Origin: Spinacia oleracea
Taxonomy: Eukaryota > Streptophyta > Magnoliopsida > Caryophyllales > Amaranthaceae
DNA: 64,000 nucleotides
NCBI RefSeq assembly: GCF_020520425.1
Contig: NC_079492.1
Location: 114,611,157-114,675,156 of the forward strand
Direction of reading: 5' to 3'
In this document: one piece after another, positions 21,138-32,622 of the stretch
Layout: every line of letters starts with the position of its first letter
How positions within the stretch are numbered: the stretch's first letter is position 1
Position numbers and translations under genes: made by a program
The notes under the pieces: model-generated
What the model saw: the letters and a program-made list of their open reading frames with translations, nothing else
Database searches by the model: none
Told to the model about the DNA's origin: nothing

Positions 21138-24100
21138 TCAGGGAGCGGCCGCATCGTCCTCGTCATCAGATGATACAAACTCAGGGGGCGGCTGACCAAG
21201 ACGTTCAGCAGCCAACACAGCGGCACTGTGCTCCATTCGCCGCTGGAACCACCCAAGATCATACTCTGACATGTGGCTCTCCCAGGCGTGCTTAACAGCG
21301 TCCTTGGTCGCTTGTTCCCCCTGATCATAGGATTCCAGAAGACGCTCACGCAAGGTGCGAACTTGCGATCTGGCCGTCTCCAGCTCCCCACGAAGATGCT
21401 CGGCTTCCTCAGCCGCCTCTTTGACCTGAGGGTACTCCCGCAACTGGTCCTGAAGCGCCCGTATTTCCGCCGCCGCTGTCTTGGCCTCCTCGACCATTGC
21501 CACCATGTCCTTGTCCTGCGCCAAGATCTTCTTAAGCAGCTCGGCCTTGTCAGATCTCAACGCAGCTACCTCCTTCGCTTGAAGGTCTATGGTCGTCTGC
21601 ATCTGCAGGCGGACCTCTTCAATGGACTTGAACGCATAGTCGCCATGGTGGGTGGACTCAGCCACCTGAGCTTTGAGCTCCTCAGCAGTGCGGGTCTTCC
21701 AACTCTTGCAGAATTCCATGCGGCAGAACAATTGCAAAAGAAGCTACATATTAGTAAATGACTCTAAAAGGGAAGACAAGTACAAGCAAGTTGGAAATAG
21801 ACTTACGTCGAGAAGAGTGGCCTGGATCGCACCAAACTGGGCGTCAGTCTTGCGGCCAGGAAGAGAAGCAACATACTCTGCGGGGACGGCCTTAAAAACC
21901 TTGCGGCATATAGCCACCCTATCCTTTGACGAATAGTGGGGAGTAGCAGGTACGTTCTCGTCCTCGGCAGCAGCTGCATCCTTCCCTTTGTCTTTGGCTA
22001 TAGGAAAAACAACGGCCTTAGGATGACGCGGAGAGTAAGAAGAACTGCCAGAGGAGGCTCGATACGTCTGAACGACGTTCGAATAATACTTACCGCCCAA
22101 AGACCTAGCTCGGCGGGCCACCTCCACCGGTATCTGAGAGCGGACGTCGGTCGGGATTCCCGAAAGAGGGTCCTCTAGCTCGTCCGGATGCCCACCGGAC
22201 CTCGATTTGGACACCAAGTCCACCACCAGAGACGGCTTGTCCACGCCCATCTCTTCGTCATCAGGGCATCCCCCCTCAGCAACCTTCGACTCGTCTTTCT
22301 TCACGAGACGGCGAGGTAGGGGTTTTGGCTTCTTGAAGGTACTCGGAGTCTCCGAGCCAGCCGGCACAGCTCTCTTCTTCAGCTGGGACAGAGTCGTCCC
22401 CTTCTTCTTCCCTGACGCCCTAGCCGCGTCCTTAGCTTGCTAAAAAAGAAAGGACAGTCAAAAATATTAGGCCTCGTCATCTATCGCAAGTCACTCACCA
22501 TATAGTGGCTCGTCATTAAAAAGGACGCCCATCTTAAAAATGACGGCGTACCTGATCAATCACAAGTCACTCACCATGTAGTGGCTCGTCATTAAAAAGG
22601 ACGCCCATCTCAAAAATGACGAGGCGTACCTCATCAATCACAAGTCACTCACAGAACAGTGGCTCGTCATTAAAAAGGACGCCCGTCTCAAAAATGATGA
22701 GGCGTACCTCATCAATCACAAGTCACTCACCATGTAGTGGCTCGTCATTAAAAAGGACGCCCATCTCAAAAATGACGAGGCGTACCTCATCAATCACAAG
22801 TCACTCACAGAACAGTGGCTCGTCATTAAAAAGGACGCCCGTCTCAAAAATGACGAGGCGTACCTCATCAATCACAAGTCACTCACAGAACAGTGGCTCG
22901 TCATAAAAAAGGACGCCCGTCTCGAAAATGACGAAGCGTACCATATCAACCACGAGTCACTTGTAAAAAAGGGGTGGGGGTGGCCCGTCTTAAAAGGTGA
23001 CGAGGCGCACCTTGGCAACCACAGGAAAAACACTCACAAAGGGGCCCGTCATTAAAAAGTGACGAGGCCAACATTAGCAAACATGGGTCACATGTCAGGA
23101 TATCGGCTCATCACTAAATAGACGTCCACTATAGACTATGGACGGAGGAAGCTTAACTTGCAAAAAACAACCTAAGAGAATACTCACCTTCTCCTCCAAC
23201 TCGGCCTTGGCTTTTTGCATCTTGGCCTCATAGATGTCCGCCATCCAATCGGTCATATCGCCTTTCCCGGTATCTGCCGCCGACAACTTGCTCATTCCTT
23301 CCTCTGAGAACAAAAGAAATCCAAAGTTAGAAAAATGAATAAGGCCAAGGCAGAGCGGCACATAAATTGGCATACAACCTCGAGTCATGGAATATCCTAA
23401 GCCTACGGCCGCTAGAAAAGCCTCGTTCCGAAACTGGCTAATGTGCGGCAACCACTCGGCCGGCACATGGAAACTCTTATCCACTGTTAAATGGTAAGTG
23501 TTGGCCCTGAACAGGACTATTATTTGATCCCACTCTTCGGCAGTAAGGGGTGGAAGGGGCTCGTCACGATCCATGAAGTTGGCGTTGCAGTTCCAACGGC
23601 TCATTCGCTCATACATCTCCTGGTCGTCCGTGTAAAACACGACCCACCTCTTCCTCCATATATGCCACTTGCTGAGCTTGCCGACCACTGTCTGGTAGGT
23701 ACCACGGCTGCTCAGATTAAACCACCCTTTGGCGGCACTGGGGGAACGAGAGAGGGAGACCAGATGCAGAAAGGCGTTGAAGGACGGCTCCACGTCGTTC
23801 AGCGCACATTTGGCAATGTAGCCAAAGATATCCGCCCATGAGTTGGGGGTCAGCTGGGCCACCCCAATATTAAAACCATCTAACACCTCCACAACGAAGG
23901 GGTGTGGAGGGAATCTCATGCCGAGTTTGATTGACGCGGCATACACAGGGAATTCTCCCTCGGCAAGCAGGCTGACGGTCGAGTCCAGACCGGCCGGCAC
24001 GCGCATTTGGTACCCTTCCCCCACGCAGAGGTCATCCCTCATCTTGGCTCCATGCCTGTCTAGCCACCGCATCCAGCCCACGTCTGGGTGAATTTCTGAC

Positions 24101-24402
24101 GGAAGCAATTGGGCCTCCTCCCGTCCTCTGGGCCTAATAAGCTGGGGAGCAGCTTCTTGCTCCTCGGCGGCCGATGACAATGGAGTGACGCTTGGCTCCC
24201 CCACTGCCTGGCTCGCTGTACCCTCCGACGAGCTTGCCGCCTGCTCCCCCGCCTCGACGTACTCGTCGATCTCTTGAAAGAGTTCGGCAAATTCTTCGTC
24301 GACTGCCGAGGCGGTGGAAGAATATCTCTCCCTAGGAGGTGTCGATGCTCCTTCCCGCAAGCGCAGGCGCGTAGGATCTGCCGTTTGCTTGGTTCTAGCC
24401 AT
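21138..24402 (-). CDS. Spliced antisense gene carried by the Tat element (putative gypsy-type transposon protein)
   Basis: Minus-strand exons 24402-23379, 23303-23188, 22439-21807 and 21743-21138 join in frame across three GT-AG introns (borders GTTGTA/CTCAG, GTGAGT/TTTAG and GTAAGT/TGTAG), giving 792 codons. The start is the ATG of MARTKQTADP; an in-frame ATG at 24558 is possible. Exon 1 has an acidic Ser/Glu-rich stretch, then a conserved-looking domain with FPPHPFVVEVLDGFNIGVAQ and LTPNSWADIFGYI, resembling the plant 'putative gypsy type transposon' family (PF04195, from memory). Exon 3 is basic and polar. Exon 4 is a predicted coiled coil (about residues 600-740, heptad-like E/A/L/K). The function of such antisense genes in Tat elements is unknown. 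A TATATATAG on this strand at about 24821-24831 could be its TATA box. Confidence 0.72.
22480..22960. repeat. Tandem array of about 78-bp units inside intron 2 of the antisense gene
   Basis: GTGGCTCGTCATTAAAAAGG recurs about every 75-80 bp near 22505, 22580, 22660, 22738, 22817 and 22897. Each unit carries the dyad CTCGTCATT...AATGACGAG about 20 bp apart. The array lies wholly within the predicted intron 22440-23187 and degrades toward 23090. Confidence 0.85.
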
Positions 24403-24820
24403 GCCTTCTGCATAGTGAACGAAGCACGGCTTAGGGGTGACCAACAATGAAGAAAAAGACGCGATTGGACGTGCGCCCCGACAAAAGATGAACGGCGGAA
24501 AAATCTTAAATAAAACCTTTAAACCCTTACCTAGTACTAAGAGGTCGGCCGCTAACAAAGAGAAAAATGACGAGAGGATAACAAAAACAAGAAAGGCGAA
24601 AACTAACCTTGAAAGATCTGCGAAGTACTTGGTGAAGAACAGGATGAGTTTTGCGAAGAACGGGATGAATTTCGCGAAGAACAGGATGAGTTTGACGAGG
24701 AAAAGGATGAGTCTCGTGGTGGCCGGAAATCGCCTGATGGTGGTAGGAACACGCCGGAAATCGCCTATGAGAGCTCTGTGAAATCGAAATGTAAAAAAAT
24801 GAAATTTACCCCCCCCCCCC

Positions 24821-24831
24821 TCTATATATAG
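24821..24831 (-). promoter_or_regulatory. Possible TATA box of the antisense gene
   Basis: TATATATAG on the minus strand lies about 420 bp before the chosen ATG, between a C-tract and the 3' LTR. A leader containing 24-bp repeats (about 24635-24715) would follow. Confidence 0.35.
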
Positions 24832-24962
24832 GGAGGGGCAAAATAGAGAAAGGTGACACGTGTCACCCCCTCAACACCTGACCCAAAGATGAAGATGCAA
24901 ATCAAAGATCAAGAAGCGATACCCGGAAAGTGTTTCCAGAAATGCCCTTCTTGAGGGGCAAA

Positions 24963-25486
24963 TGTTGTGGGCAAAATTACCATGCCTTCGTGCACCAATG
25001 AAGATGTGACACCTGGCACGTATTGCGCCCCCTAAGCAGAAATCATGCAAAGTCTACTCCGGGGCATGAGTATTAATCTAGGTATCTACAATGTATGTAT
25101 TTAAGTATGTATAAATGTACGTATAAAACCTATACCTGGAAAAGGGCTTAATTAGTATGTATCCCAAGTGAATTACTAAGCACAATAGGCCCAAATAGCC
25201 CACTATTGCTACAAGGGATCAGAGAATTGTAAGGAGAAAGGACACGTGTCCTTCTCCCATTCCCCAGCCAATCATGTAAGGGGAATATTAGGTCATTCCC
25301 ACAAAAACCTAGTACTATAAATATTCCCACTTCCCTAGAAAAAGGGGGTCACAATCAATACATTCTAGAGCAATTGCTGCTCTGCCTTCTCTCTACTTTC
25401 TCTCTCTATAAAAATACAATCTTGTTTAATCTTTAAAAAGTTACCAAGAAACCTCCAAGGTATCTCACCGGAAAAACCCCACAACA
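24963..25486 (+). repeat. Tat element 3' LTR
   Basis: It begins TGTTGTGGGC right after the polypurine tract TTGAGGGGCAAA and ends ACCCCACAACA, so the two ends are inverted copies (TGTTGTGGG/CCCACAACA). A TATAAATA element lies near 25315. It ends exactly at Copia-A LTR sequence (ATAAGTTTG...), so the element had inserted inside a Copia-A LTR. The matching 5' LTR is not in the window. Confidence 0.9.
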
Positions 25487-26716
25487 ATAAGTTTGTTACA
25501 AGCTGCAGTTAGTTAGTTGTTTGTTACAAGCTGCAGTTAGTCAGTTAGTTGTTACAAGTTGTTAGTTGTTAGCTCAACAGATTGTATAGCAACAGCATCA
25601 GCCATATAAATAAGGCTGTTGATCTCTTCTCTTAATTCAATTGATTGTAACAATTCTTCAATCAATAAAATTCTCTCTCTCTCTCTTTCTCTCCTACATT
25701 TTAGTAATCAGAAGTTTAAGAACTTCTTCCACAAGGTAAAGGAGCAGAAGCTGCCTTACAACCTTCCATATCAGAATCCTTAAGAATGTCATTGATATAT
25801 TTCTTCTGGGACAGAAAAATGCCATTAGAATTTCTATGCACCTCTATGCCCAGAAAATAAGAGAGAAGACCAAGGTCTTTAATTGTGAATGCCTGATCAA
25901 GTAAAGTTTTCACATGTTGTATTTGAGAAATAGAAGTTCCAGTAACCAGAATATCATCAACATAAACCAGAATTATCAGAAACTCCCCATCAAGTGTTCT
26001 GGTGAACAAAGAATAGTCTTGCTTGGATTGCTCAAAATGTAAAGTTTTCAAGAATTTGCATAGCTCCTTATTCCATTGTCTAGAAGCCTGTCTTAGGCCA
26101 TAAATGGACCTTTTTAGCTTACAAACTTCCCCTGAATGAGCTTTGGTGTAGCCAGGTGGGGGTTTCATGTATACTTCCTCATCAATGAACCCATGCAGAA
26201 AAGCATTGTTCACATCTAACTGAAACAAATCCCAACCTTTTACAGCAGCTAGGGCAATAACAATCCTTATTGTGGCTAACTTAGCAACTGGTGAAAAGGT
26301 TTGTGTAAAATCTCTCCCTTCAACCTGCTGGTAACCAATTGCCACCAACCTTGCTTTATATTTATCAATAGTATAATCAGGATTGAGTTTAGTCCTGTAA
26401 ACCCATTTTGAACCAATTGCCTTTTTTCCTTCAGGTAATTGAGTAAGCTCCCATGTGTCATTGCTTTCAAGAGCATCTATTTCTTTGCTCATAGCCTGTA
26501 CCCAATTGGTGTCATCTTTGGCTTGGCTATAGAACTTGGGATCATTAACAAAAGGCAAGACAGAAAAAGCCAAAGATTCCCAAATGTCAAAACTGTCAAG
26601 AGCCATAGCTAACAACCAATCATCATTGTCAATATCAGGAGAACAAGAACTCACAGAAAAAGTGAGAGATTCACTACTAGAAGACATATCAGTATGCCTA
26701 TGAGGAACATAACCAC
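25487..26716. repeat. 1,230-bp direct repeat, right copy
   Basis: It is colinear with 12983-14212. Here it continues into the rest of Copia-B, so this is the original context on its right side, while the left copy shows the original context on its left side. Confidence 0.9.
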
Positions 26717-29693
26717 CAACAAAATCCTTTAAAACAGTAGAAGGTTTAATTTGTCTTGATGGTGGTTTGACAATTGTATCAGGAACAAGAATTGAAGAAG
26801 ATACATGAGGTAAAGAAGTAGATGAAGAAATAATTGGTTCAGATTGAAAAGAATGAATAGGAGAAGCAGATTGTGAATGATTGGAAGATATATGAGGTGA
26901 AGATATATGATTGGGAGATAACAAATTGTCTGAATCCAGATGTGGATTGGTGTTAGGAGTAGAATAAGAAAAAGGAGAAGTAGAATCAGAAGAAAGAATA
27001 TGAGAAGGAGATTGAGCATCTGAAGAAAGATTATGTGTGACAGAATTGTCAGCAGGAGTTGCAAATTCAGTGCCAAAATTTATTATAGAAGCAGAAAAAG
27101 GGATTGATGTAGAAGTAGATTTTCCAGTCTTGTAGGGAAACACATTTTCAAAAAAGATCACATCTCTGGAAACAAACACAGTATGATTATCTAAATCATA
27201 CAGTTTAAAAGCTTTGAATCCAACAGGATACCCAAGAAAGATGCATCTTTTTGTTCTTGAATCAAATTTATCTTTCTTAACAGTTGAATTATAGGCAAAG
27301 CAGAGAGAACCAAACACTCTTAGCTTATCATAAGCTGCAGGGGTGTGAAACATGACCTCAAAAGGTGTTTTCCAGTGTAAGACCTTTGAGGGTATTTTGT
27401 TTAACAAATGTGTGGCTGTGAGAACACACTCTCCCCAAAATTTCTTTGGAAGACCAGCATGAAACCTTAATGCCCTAGCAATCTCAAGAAGACTTCTGTG
27501 TTTCCTTTCAACCCTTCCATTCTGTTGTGGAACATAAGGTACACTCTTCTCATGCAAAATACCTTTGTTAGCAAAGAAAGTTAAACAAGACTGTTTAACA
27601 ATTTCAGTGCCATTGTCTGACCTAACTCTTTTGATTTTCTTATTAAACTGAGTTTCAACCATAAATACAAACTCAGAAATGATCTTTGCAACCTGCATTT
27701 TGTTATTCAGCAAATAGGTCCAAGTAACTCTGCTATGATCATCTAGCACAGTTAAGAAAAAGGAAGCCCCATCTAAACTCCTGACCTTGTATGGTCCCCA
27801 CAAATCTAGATGGATCAAATCAAAACACTCAGAAGCTCTACTGTTACTTTCAGTGAAAGGAAATTTGTGCTGCTTTGAACTACAACATACACCACAATTA
27901 TATTCTGTAACATTTCTGCAATATTCAGCATTAACATGTTTCATTTTTGACAAAGATGCATGACCTAGTCTAGCATGTAACAAGTCAAGATTGTCTCTGT
28001 GACCAACCTTATTCTTAGAAATACTAGTAGCAGTCTTATTTGGTAGACTAATCTTATGTACATCAGCAATAGTTTCCTCAACTACATTAGCAACTGTATT
28101 GTAGTCTGATTCTTGACAAGTAACATCAGATTGTCTGTTCTCTGTATGTGTAACAAAGTAATATAGTCCTTGTACCCTTTTTCCAGCACCAAGCACCATG
28201 GAATTAGAGGGGTCCTGGAAACAATATCCATTACCATTAAATGTAACATTCATACCAGTTTGTTCAATCAATTTGCCAATTGATAATAAATTATGTTTGA
28301 AGCCCTTGACTAACAGAACATTTGTCAACAATAACTTGTCAGTCAGATATGCATCACCCATGATATCAACACTCAATTGAGTTCCATCTGGTAATCCTAC
28401 CTTAATAGGTGCAGCAATGACTCTTTTGTTTACCAAAATGTTTTCATCATATGTCATGTGATCACATGCACCAGAATCAACAATCCAGAAACATCTATCA
28501 TGCAGATTATTCACAGTACAAGTGAGAGAATGAGATAATATACCTGCATAGTTTGCAGATGAACAATTAGCTCCAGCAACATCAGTATGCTGCATTTGCT
28601 TGCCTTTCATTGCTTTCATTACTTCTTGACATATCATACTCAGCATATCACTACTCATACCTCCAGTATCCTCAATTATATCTTCCAGAGGAGTGTCTGT
28701 AGTTGCATTGGTTTGAACATTAGCAGCAAGTCTATCTCCATATGACTGAGAATTCTTGGAAGCCTTGATGGTGTTGTACCACTCAGGATAGCCAATGAGT
28801 TTGAAACACTGATCTGCTGTGTGTCCCTTCCCTTTGCAATGTGTACAAACTCTATACATCTTTTCCTTCTTCAAATCTTTCCAGTCTCTCTTTCCACCAA
28901 ACCTCTGAAACTGTCCACTCTTATGAGTTTGTGCAGCCATAGCACTGCTACTTAGAACAGCTGTGTCAGATGTTATATTGCTCATTTCTTTCTGCTTCTC
29001 TATTTGCTGAGTTATAGCAAACACACGATTAATTGTTGGCAAAGGATCCATAGCCAAAACATTAGTGACAGTACCTTCATAACCTCCATTCAAACCTAGC
29101 AGAAACTTCATCATTTTATCTTCTTCCTCAAATTCAGCAACCTTTTTCAAGAACATACAGCTGCATGAACTTAGAGCTCCACAAGTGCAAGTAGGAAAAG
29201 CTCTCAGGTTCTGCATCTCATCCCAAAGTTTCTTCAATTTTCCATAGTATGTCACTATGGTCAAATTTTCTTGATTGAGATTATCTATTTCCTTTTTCAA
29301 CTGATAAATCAGAGGTCCATTAGATTGACCAAACCTTTCAGTCAATTCTTTCCACAGTTCTACAGCATTATCTATGTAACCAAAATCATCAGCAAGCTCA
29401 CTATTCATAGAACTTAAAATCCAGCTTACTACCATAAAATCTGCTCGTTTCCATTTAGGATAATCCTTGTGATTAACTGCTGGCTTCGGTATATCACCAT
29501 TAATGAAACCTTCTTTGTTCTTAGCTACTAAGGCTCTCCTAATATTTCTACTCCAACGAATGAAATTCATTCCATCGAATGCTACAGCAACTAAAGCAGA
29601 TGTTGGATTATCTGAATTAGCAACAAAGTAAGCATCAAAGTTACCTCCATTGTTTGACTGAGAAGCTGAGTTTTCAGAATTATTAGTCTCCAT
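25716..29693 (-). pseudogene. Copia-B gag-protease-integrase-RT polyprotein, truncated
   Basis: An uninterrupted frame of 1,325 codons starts at the ATG 29693. It has an N-terminal gag (FDGMNFIRWSRNIRRAL, LWKELTERFGQSNG), a CCHC knuckle (CTHCKGKGHTADQC), protease WIVDSGACDHM, pre-integrase HARLGHASLSKMKHV, integrase with LDLWGPYKV, LDDHSR, VRSDNGTEI and NGRVERKH, and RT with KWVYRTKL, QLDVNNAFLHG and intact YVDDILVTGTS. It stops in PLPCGRSS, where the last residues come from the Copia-A LTR, so the end of RT and all RNase H are missing. No premature stop was seen, so the element is young or was functional until truncation. Confidence 0.92.
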
Positions 29694-29865
29694 TTCAATC
29701 AGAAATCAACAGAATATCACTATCCTGATGAAGAATCAAGAATTTATGCGCAAGAAATTTCGCAATAGAAATCGCCAGAAATTTCGCAGCAATTACTTCA
29801 GAAATCACACAATTGTGCAGAAACAATTGTGAACAACCTTAGAACCTAAATCTCAGAGGAGATTT

Positions 29866-29878
29866 GGCTCTGATACCA
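29866..29878 (-). other. Copia-B primer binding site
   Basis: TGGTATCAGAGCC on the minus strand directly follows the LTR, complementary to initiator tRNA-Met. Confidence 0.88.
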
Positions 29879-30071
29879 TATAGGAAAGAAGAAATCGAAA
29901 GTAGTTGAGGAAGAAAGTTTAGGAAATCAGAAATGTGTAATCAGATTTCTTGCTAAAAAAGAAAGCCCAATCGTGCTTATATACAAGACAAAACTACCTT
30001 CTAACAAACTTGTAACAACCTCTAACAAACTTTTAATTAAAATAATATTATAAATAATTAACTCTCCTATA
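29879..30071 (-). repeat. Copia-B 5' LTR
   Basis: A 193-bp segment with terminal inverted repeat TATAGGA/TCCTATA, ending at the primer site. The ends are TA...TA-type rather than the usual TG...CA. The partner LTR is missing. Confidence 0.75.
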
Positions 30072-30630
30072 GTGAGTAACTGATAATTTTGGTTATGAAC
30101 CTTAAATTTCCTTGACCGCTTAGCTGTTTGCCCCAGCTAAGGTTGTCTTCTGCGAAGGAATGGTAGCACTGGTGCTATTGGCTTCGAGTTCCTTAGATAC
30201 ACACATGACACGTCACTATAAAAGCCTTAGATAGATGTACACATTTCTTTGGCCTTTAGATACACCCGAGTGTATAAGAGGTATAGACCCAGTCCAACTC
30301 CTATAGGTTCCAAAACCTATCAGACTCCCCTAACCTTGCATCAATTAAACACATATACCGACATACGTCGTGCCATATATGTAGCCATCAAAGAGTCCAA
30401 AATGATTTGCGACGTCTCCAGTTCTCCATTTACTAATAAGGCCAATAACAGTTGGAACTTGGAAATTTTGTGCTCAAATTATTGGCATCTAACAACACAA
30501 GAAAATATCTGAATGTTGCGTACAAAACCACGATGATTTATCGAACTAAATGTATAATGGTGGGCCGAATAAATCTGAAGGTTTATTTTCACACTGCCAC
30601 CCCTACACCCCTAACATCCACATAACTCAA
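30072..30630. other. Upstream region of GILT-3
   Basis: No gene is seen. The proximal part (from about 30594) is homologous to the GILT-2 promoter. Confidence 0.5.
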
Positions 30631-30637
30631 TATAAAT
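30631..30637 (+). promoter_or_regulatory. TATA element of GILT-3
   Basis: TATAAAT lies 62 bp upstream of the ATG, in a block shared with the GILT-2 promoter. Confidence 0.7.
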
Positions 30638-30692
30638 GTACTTTCCATTTTTAGCAAGTAGACCTCCATCCTTGGCAAATTCTTCTGCAAAA

Positions 30693-32274
30693 ATGAGTTC
30701 AATTCTGGGGCGATGTTTCTCTCTTTTAGCAATATACTTGGCCATGACTCAAGTATGCTTGGGAAGTCCAAACTCGGTGGAAAAAGTGCAGTTAGATTTT
30801 TACTATGAAAGCTTGTGTCCTTACTGTGCTGACTTTATCACCAAAGAACTTCCCATCATCTTTGACAATGGGTTGATTGATATTGTTAATCTTCGCCTTA
30901 TTCCTTGGGGAAACGCTAGGATCAGTACAAGCAACTCCTTTGATTGCCAGGTATACATCTTTATCAACTCCTTTATTTTCCATGATCAATCGAGTTAAGT
31001 GTTACGTTTTCATGTTCGGGCTCTTTAGTCCAAGCTTATATAAATTCATATATTTAGACTGATGATTTATTATCTGTTTTTGGTTGATGATTCATTGCAG
31101 CATGGTTCTACTGAATGCTTATTTAATTCTGTTGAAGCTTGTGCAATTGCTGCTTGGCCTAATCCGGTAAATTAAAACTCTTTTGATTTATGCCGTTAAT
31201 CATAAATATACTTAAATTATTATGTTAAGATGACATGGGAGTATTTCACATTAACCCCGAGTTAGAATCTAACTCTTTGACAGAAAGACCACTTCCCATT
31301 TATTACTTGTGTTGAGAATCAAGTTTCCAAAGGCGAGTACAACCAATGGGAAACTTGTTTCAAGAAGTTGGGTTTGGATCCAAATCCTGTTACTAGTTGT
31401 TACAAAAGTCAATCTGGCAAAAAGGTCAGTCTTCTTCTACGTACTCTTGTTTTAATTTGTGCTCTATTTTCACTGTACGTTTCTTGTTAGTTTGCCTCTA
31501 GAACTCAAGAATACAGAGGTACGATTCAATAGAATAGATCATGTTCAAGTAAGGTCGTTCTTGTTTAATGTATTCCAAAATTAAATCATTGATGGTCCGT
31601 TTGGTAGTCGATAATAAACGGTGGGAATGGGAATAAATCTCAATGTTATTTGGCAAGAAATTAAAATCACGATGTCCATGTTAATGAAATGTTATCTCAA
31701 GCTTGGTGTTTTTCTTTATAAATTTGCATTCCCACTTAATACCACTCCCCAAATGGTAATGGATGGTAATGGAAATTTATAAAGAAAAAGAGATAATTTT
31801 GAGTGAATTAGCATTACCATTGGAATGGATATTGATTTTCCTTACAAATTTACATACAAATTCATTCCCATTGACACCATTTATGATCGGCAACCTAACG
31901 GGCCGTGAATTCCATGCAGCTTCAGAAAAACTACGCAGCCCTAACTGATGCACTCCAACCTCATCATGAATATGTGCCTTGGGTAGTTGTGGCAGGAGAA
32001 CCCCTTCGTCAGGTGACAACTATCCATCTTTTTCTTCTCATTAACAACTTAACTATTGTTATTTATGTTGTTCTTCAGGATGATTAATAACAACACTAGT
32101 TCTAAACTTCTAATTAATTACATATTTTCTGTGTTATAGGACAATAATAACTTTATAAGTTATATCTGCAAAGCTTACGAAGGAGATCCACCTAGTGCTT
32201 GCCAGGAAGCATCCCTTGCAAGTATTTTCAAAGAGAAGATTGCTCATGTCTTTTGTCCTGTGTCTAGGGGATGA
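30693..32274 (+). CDS. GILT: GILT-like thiol reductase, copy 3 (CXXC type)
   Basis: Five exons: 30693-30950, 31101-31166, 31284-31424, 31920-32012 and 32140-32274, all phase 0, 230 codons. The signal peptide covers about residues 1-25. The active site YYESLCPYC (Cys42, Cys45) is intact, and the signature reads [16 protein letters not shown]. Exon 1 is one codon longer than in copies 1 and 2. Exon 5 ends early (…FCPVSRG, stop), so the long hydrophobic/amphipathic tail of copies 2 and 4 is missing. Intron 3 carries a MITE-like insertion whose right end lies about 14 bp before the exon 4 acceptor. The promoter and exon 1 are closest to copy 2, suggesting these two are sister duplicates. The ATG at 30693 was preferred over the in-frame ATG at 30636, which lies at the TATA region. 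Confidence 0.87.
31591..31905. mobile_element. MITE-like insertion in intron 3 of GILT-3
   Basis: The termini GGTCCGTTTGGTAG and (reverse complement of the right end) GGCCCGTTAGGTTG form an imperfect 14-bp inverted repeat, typical of PIF/Harbinger- or hAT-type MITEs. Inner GGTGGGAATGGGAATAAA-like sequence also has complements near the right end. No clear target duplication was seen. Intron 3 of copy 2 is about 100 bp and lacks this block. Confidence 0.6.
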
Positions 32275-32622
32275 AACTTATTCGAACAATATCCAACACA
32301 ATCCAAACAATATTACTAATTCGAATTCGAATTCGAATTTTTAATAAAATTTGGATTAAACGGACTTAATACTTTACAATTTCGGATTTTTTTGATCAAT
32401 TTTTTTTAAAAAAAAAAAAATCTGATCAAATTGGATTAAGGGTGTTTGGCTTCTATTCAGCCAAACAACATTTATGGATAATTAATACTCTTTGAAAGTT
32501 GTAATTTGTTGATTTTATATTATAAGACGACTGAGATGGTTACGTTGATTTATAAGAGCAACATCACCGTCAAGTATTAAGACTTGAATTTTGCTGACAT
32601 GACATATGACCACCTAGTCTTA

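Larger units (their letters stand above)
14213..25486 (+). mobile_element. Ty3/gypsy retrotransposon of the Tat type, 5'-truncated
   Basis: It contains gag, protease, RT, RNase H, a second archaeal-type RNase H and integrase in order. A long 3' region with tandem arrays and an antisense gene follows, then a 3' LTR (24963-25486). The extra RNase H (VYVDGSSTQNGCGAGI...) and the long repeat-rich 3' region are hallmarks of the Tat/Ogre lineage. The 5' LTR, primer site and start of gag are absent. The left edge abuts Copia-B at a short shared AACCAC. Confidence 0.9.
25730..30071 (-). mobile_element. Copia-B, Ty1/copia retrotransposon lacking RNase H and 3' LTR
   Basis: Read on the minus strand: 5' LTR 30071-29879, primer site 29878-29866, leader, gag-pol from 29693, ending inside RT where Copia-A LTR sequence begins. 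The RNase H domain, polypurine tract and 3' LTR are not found on the far side of Copia-A, so they were probably lost in a deletion that also removed the left edge of Copia-A. Confidence 0.88.

Noticed and set aside
22480..22960. Regular 78-bp repeats look superficially like a CRISPR array.
   Set aside because: The whole unit repeats; there are no unique spacers, and the context is a plant retrotransposon intron.
24403..24558. An N-terminal extension of the antisense protein (ATG at 24558).
   Set aside because: Possible, but the MARTKQ start gives a more typical soluble N-terminus; the extension is hydrophobic and may be leader sequence. Not excluded.
24437..24781. A + strand frame with repeated KNRMSFAKNG-like units before the Tat 3' LTR.
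   Set aside because: It is generated by a 24-bp minisatellite in the probable leader of the antisense gene; no domain was seen.
30636..30692. An upstream in-frame ATG that would extend GILT-3 by 19 residues.
   Set aside because: It overlaps the TATA element shared with GILT-2, and the extension lacks homology in the other copies.
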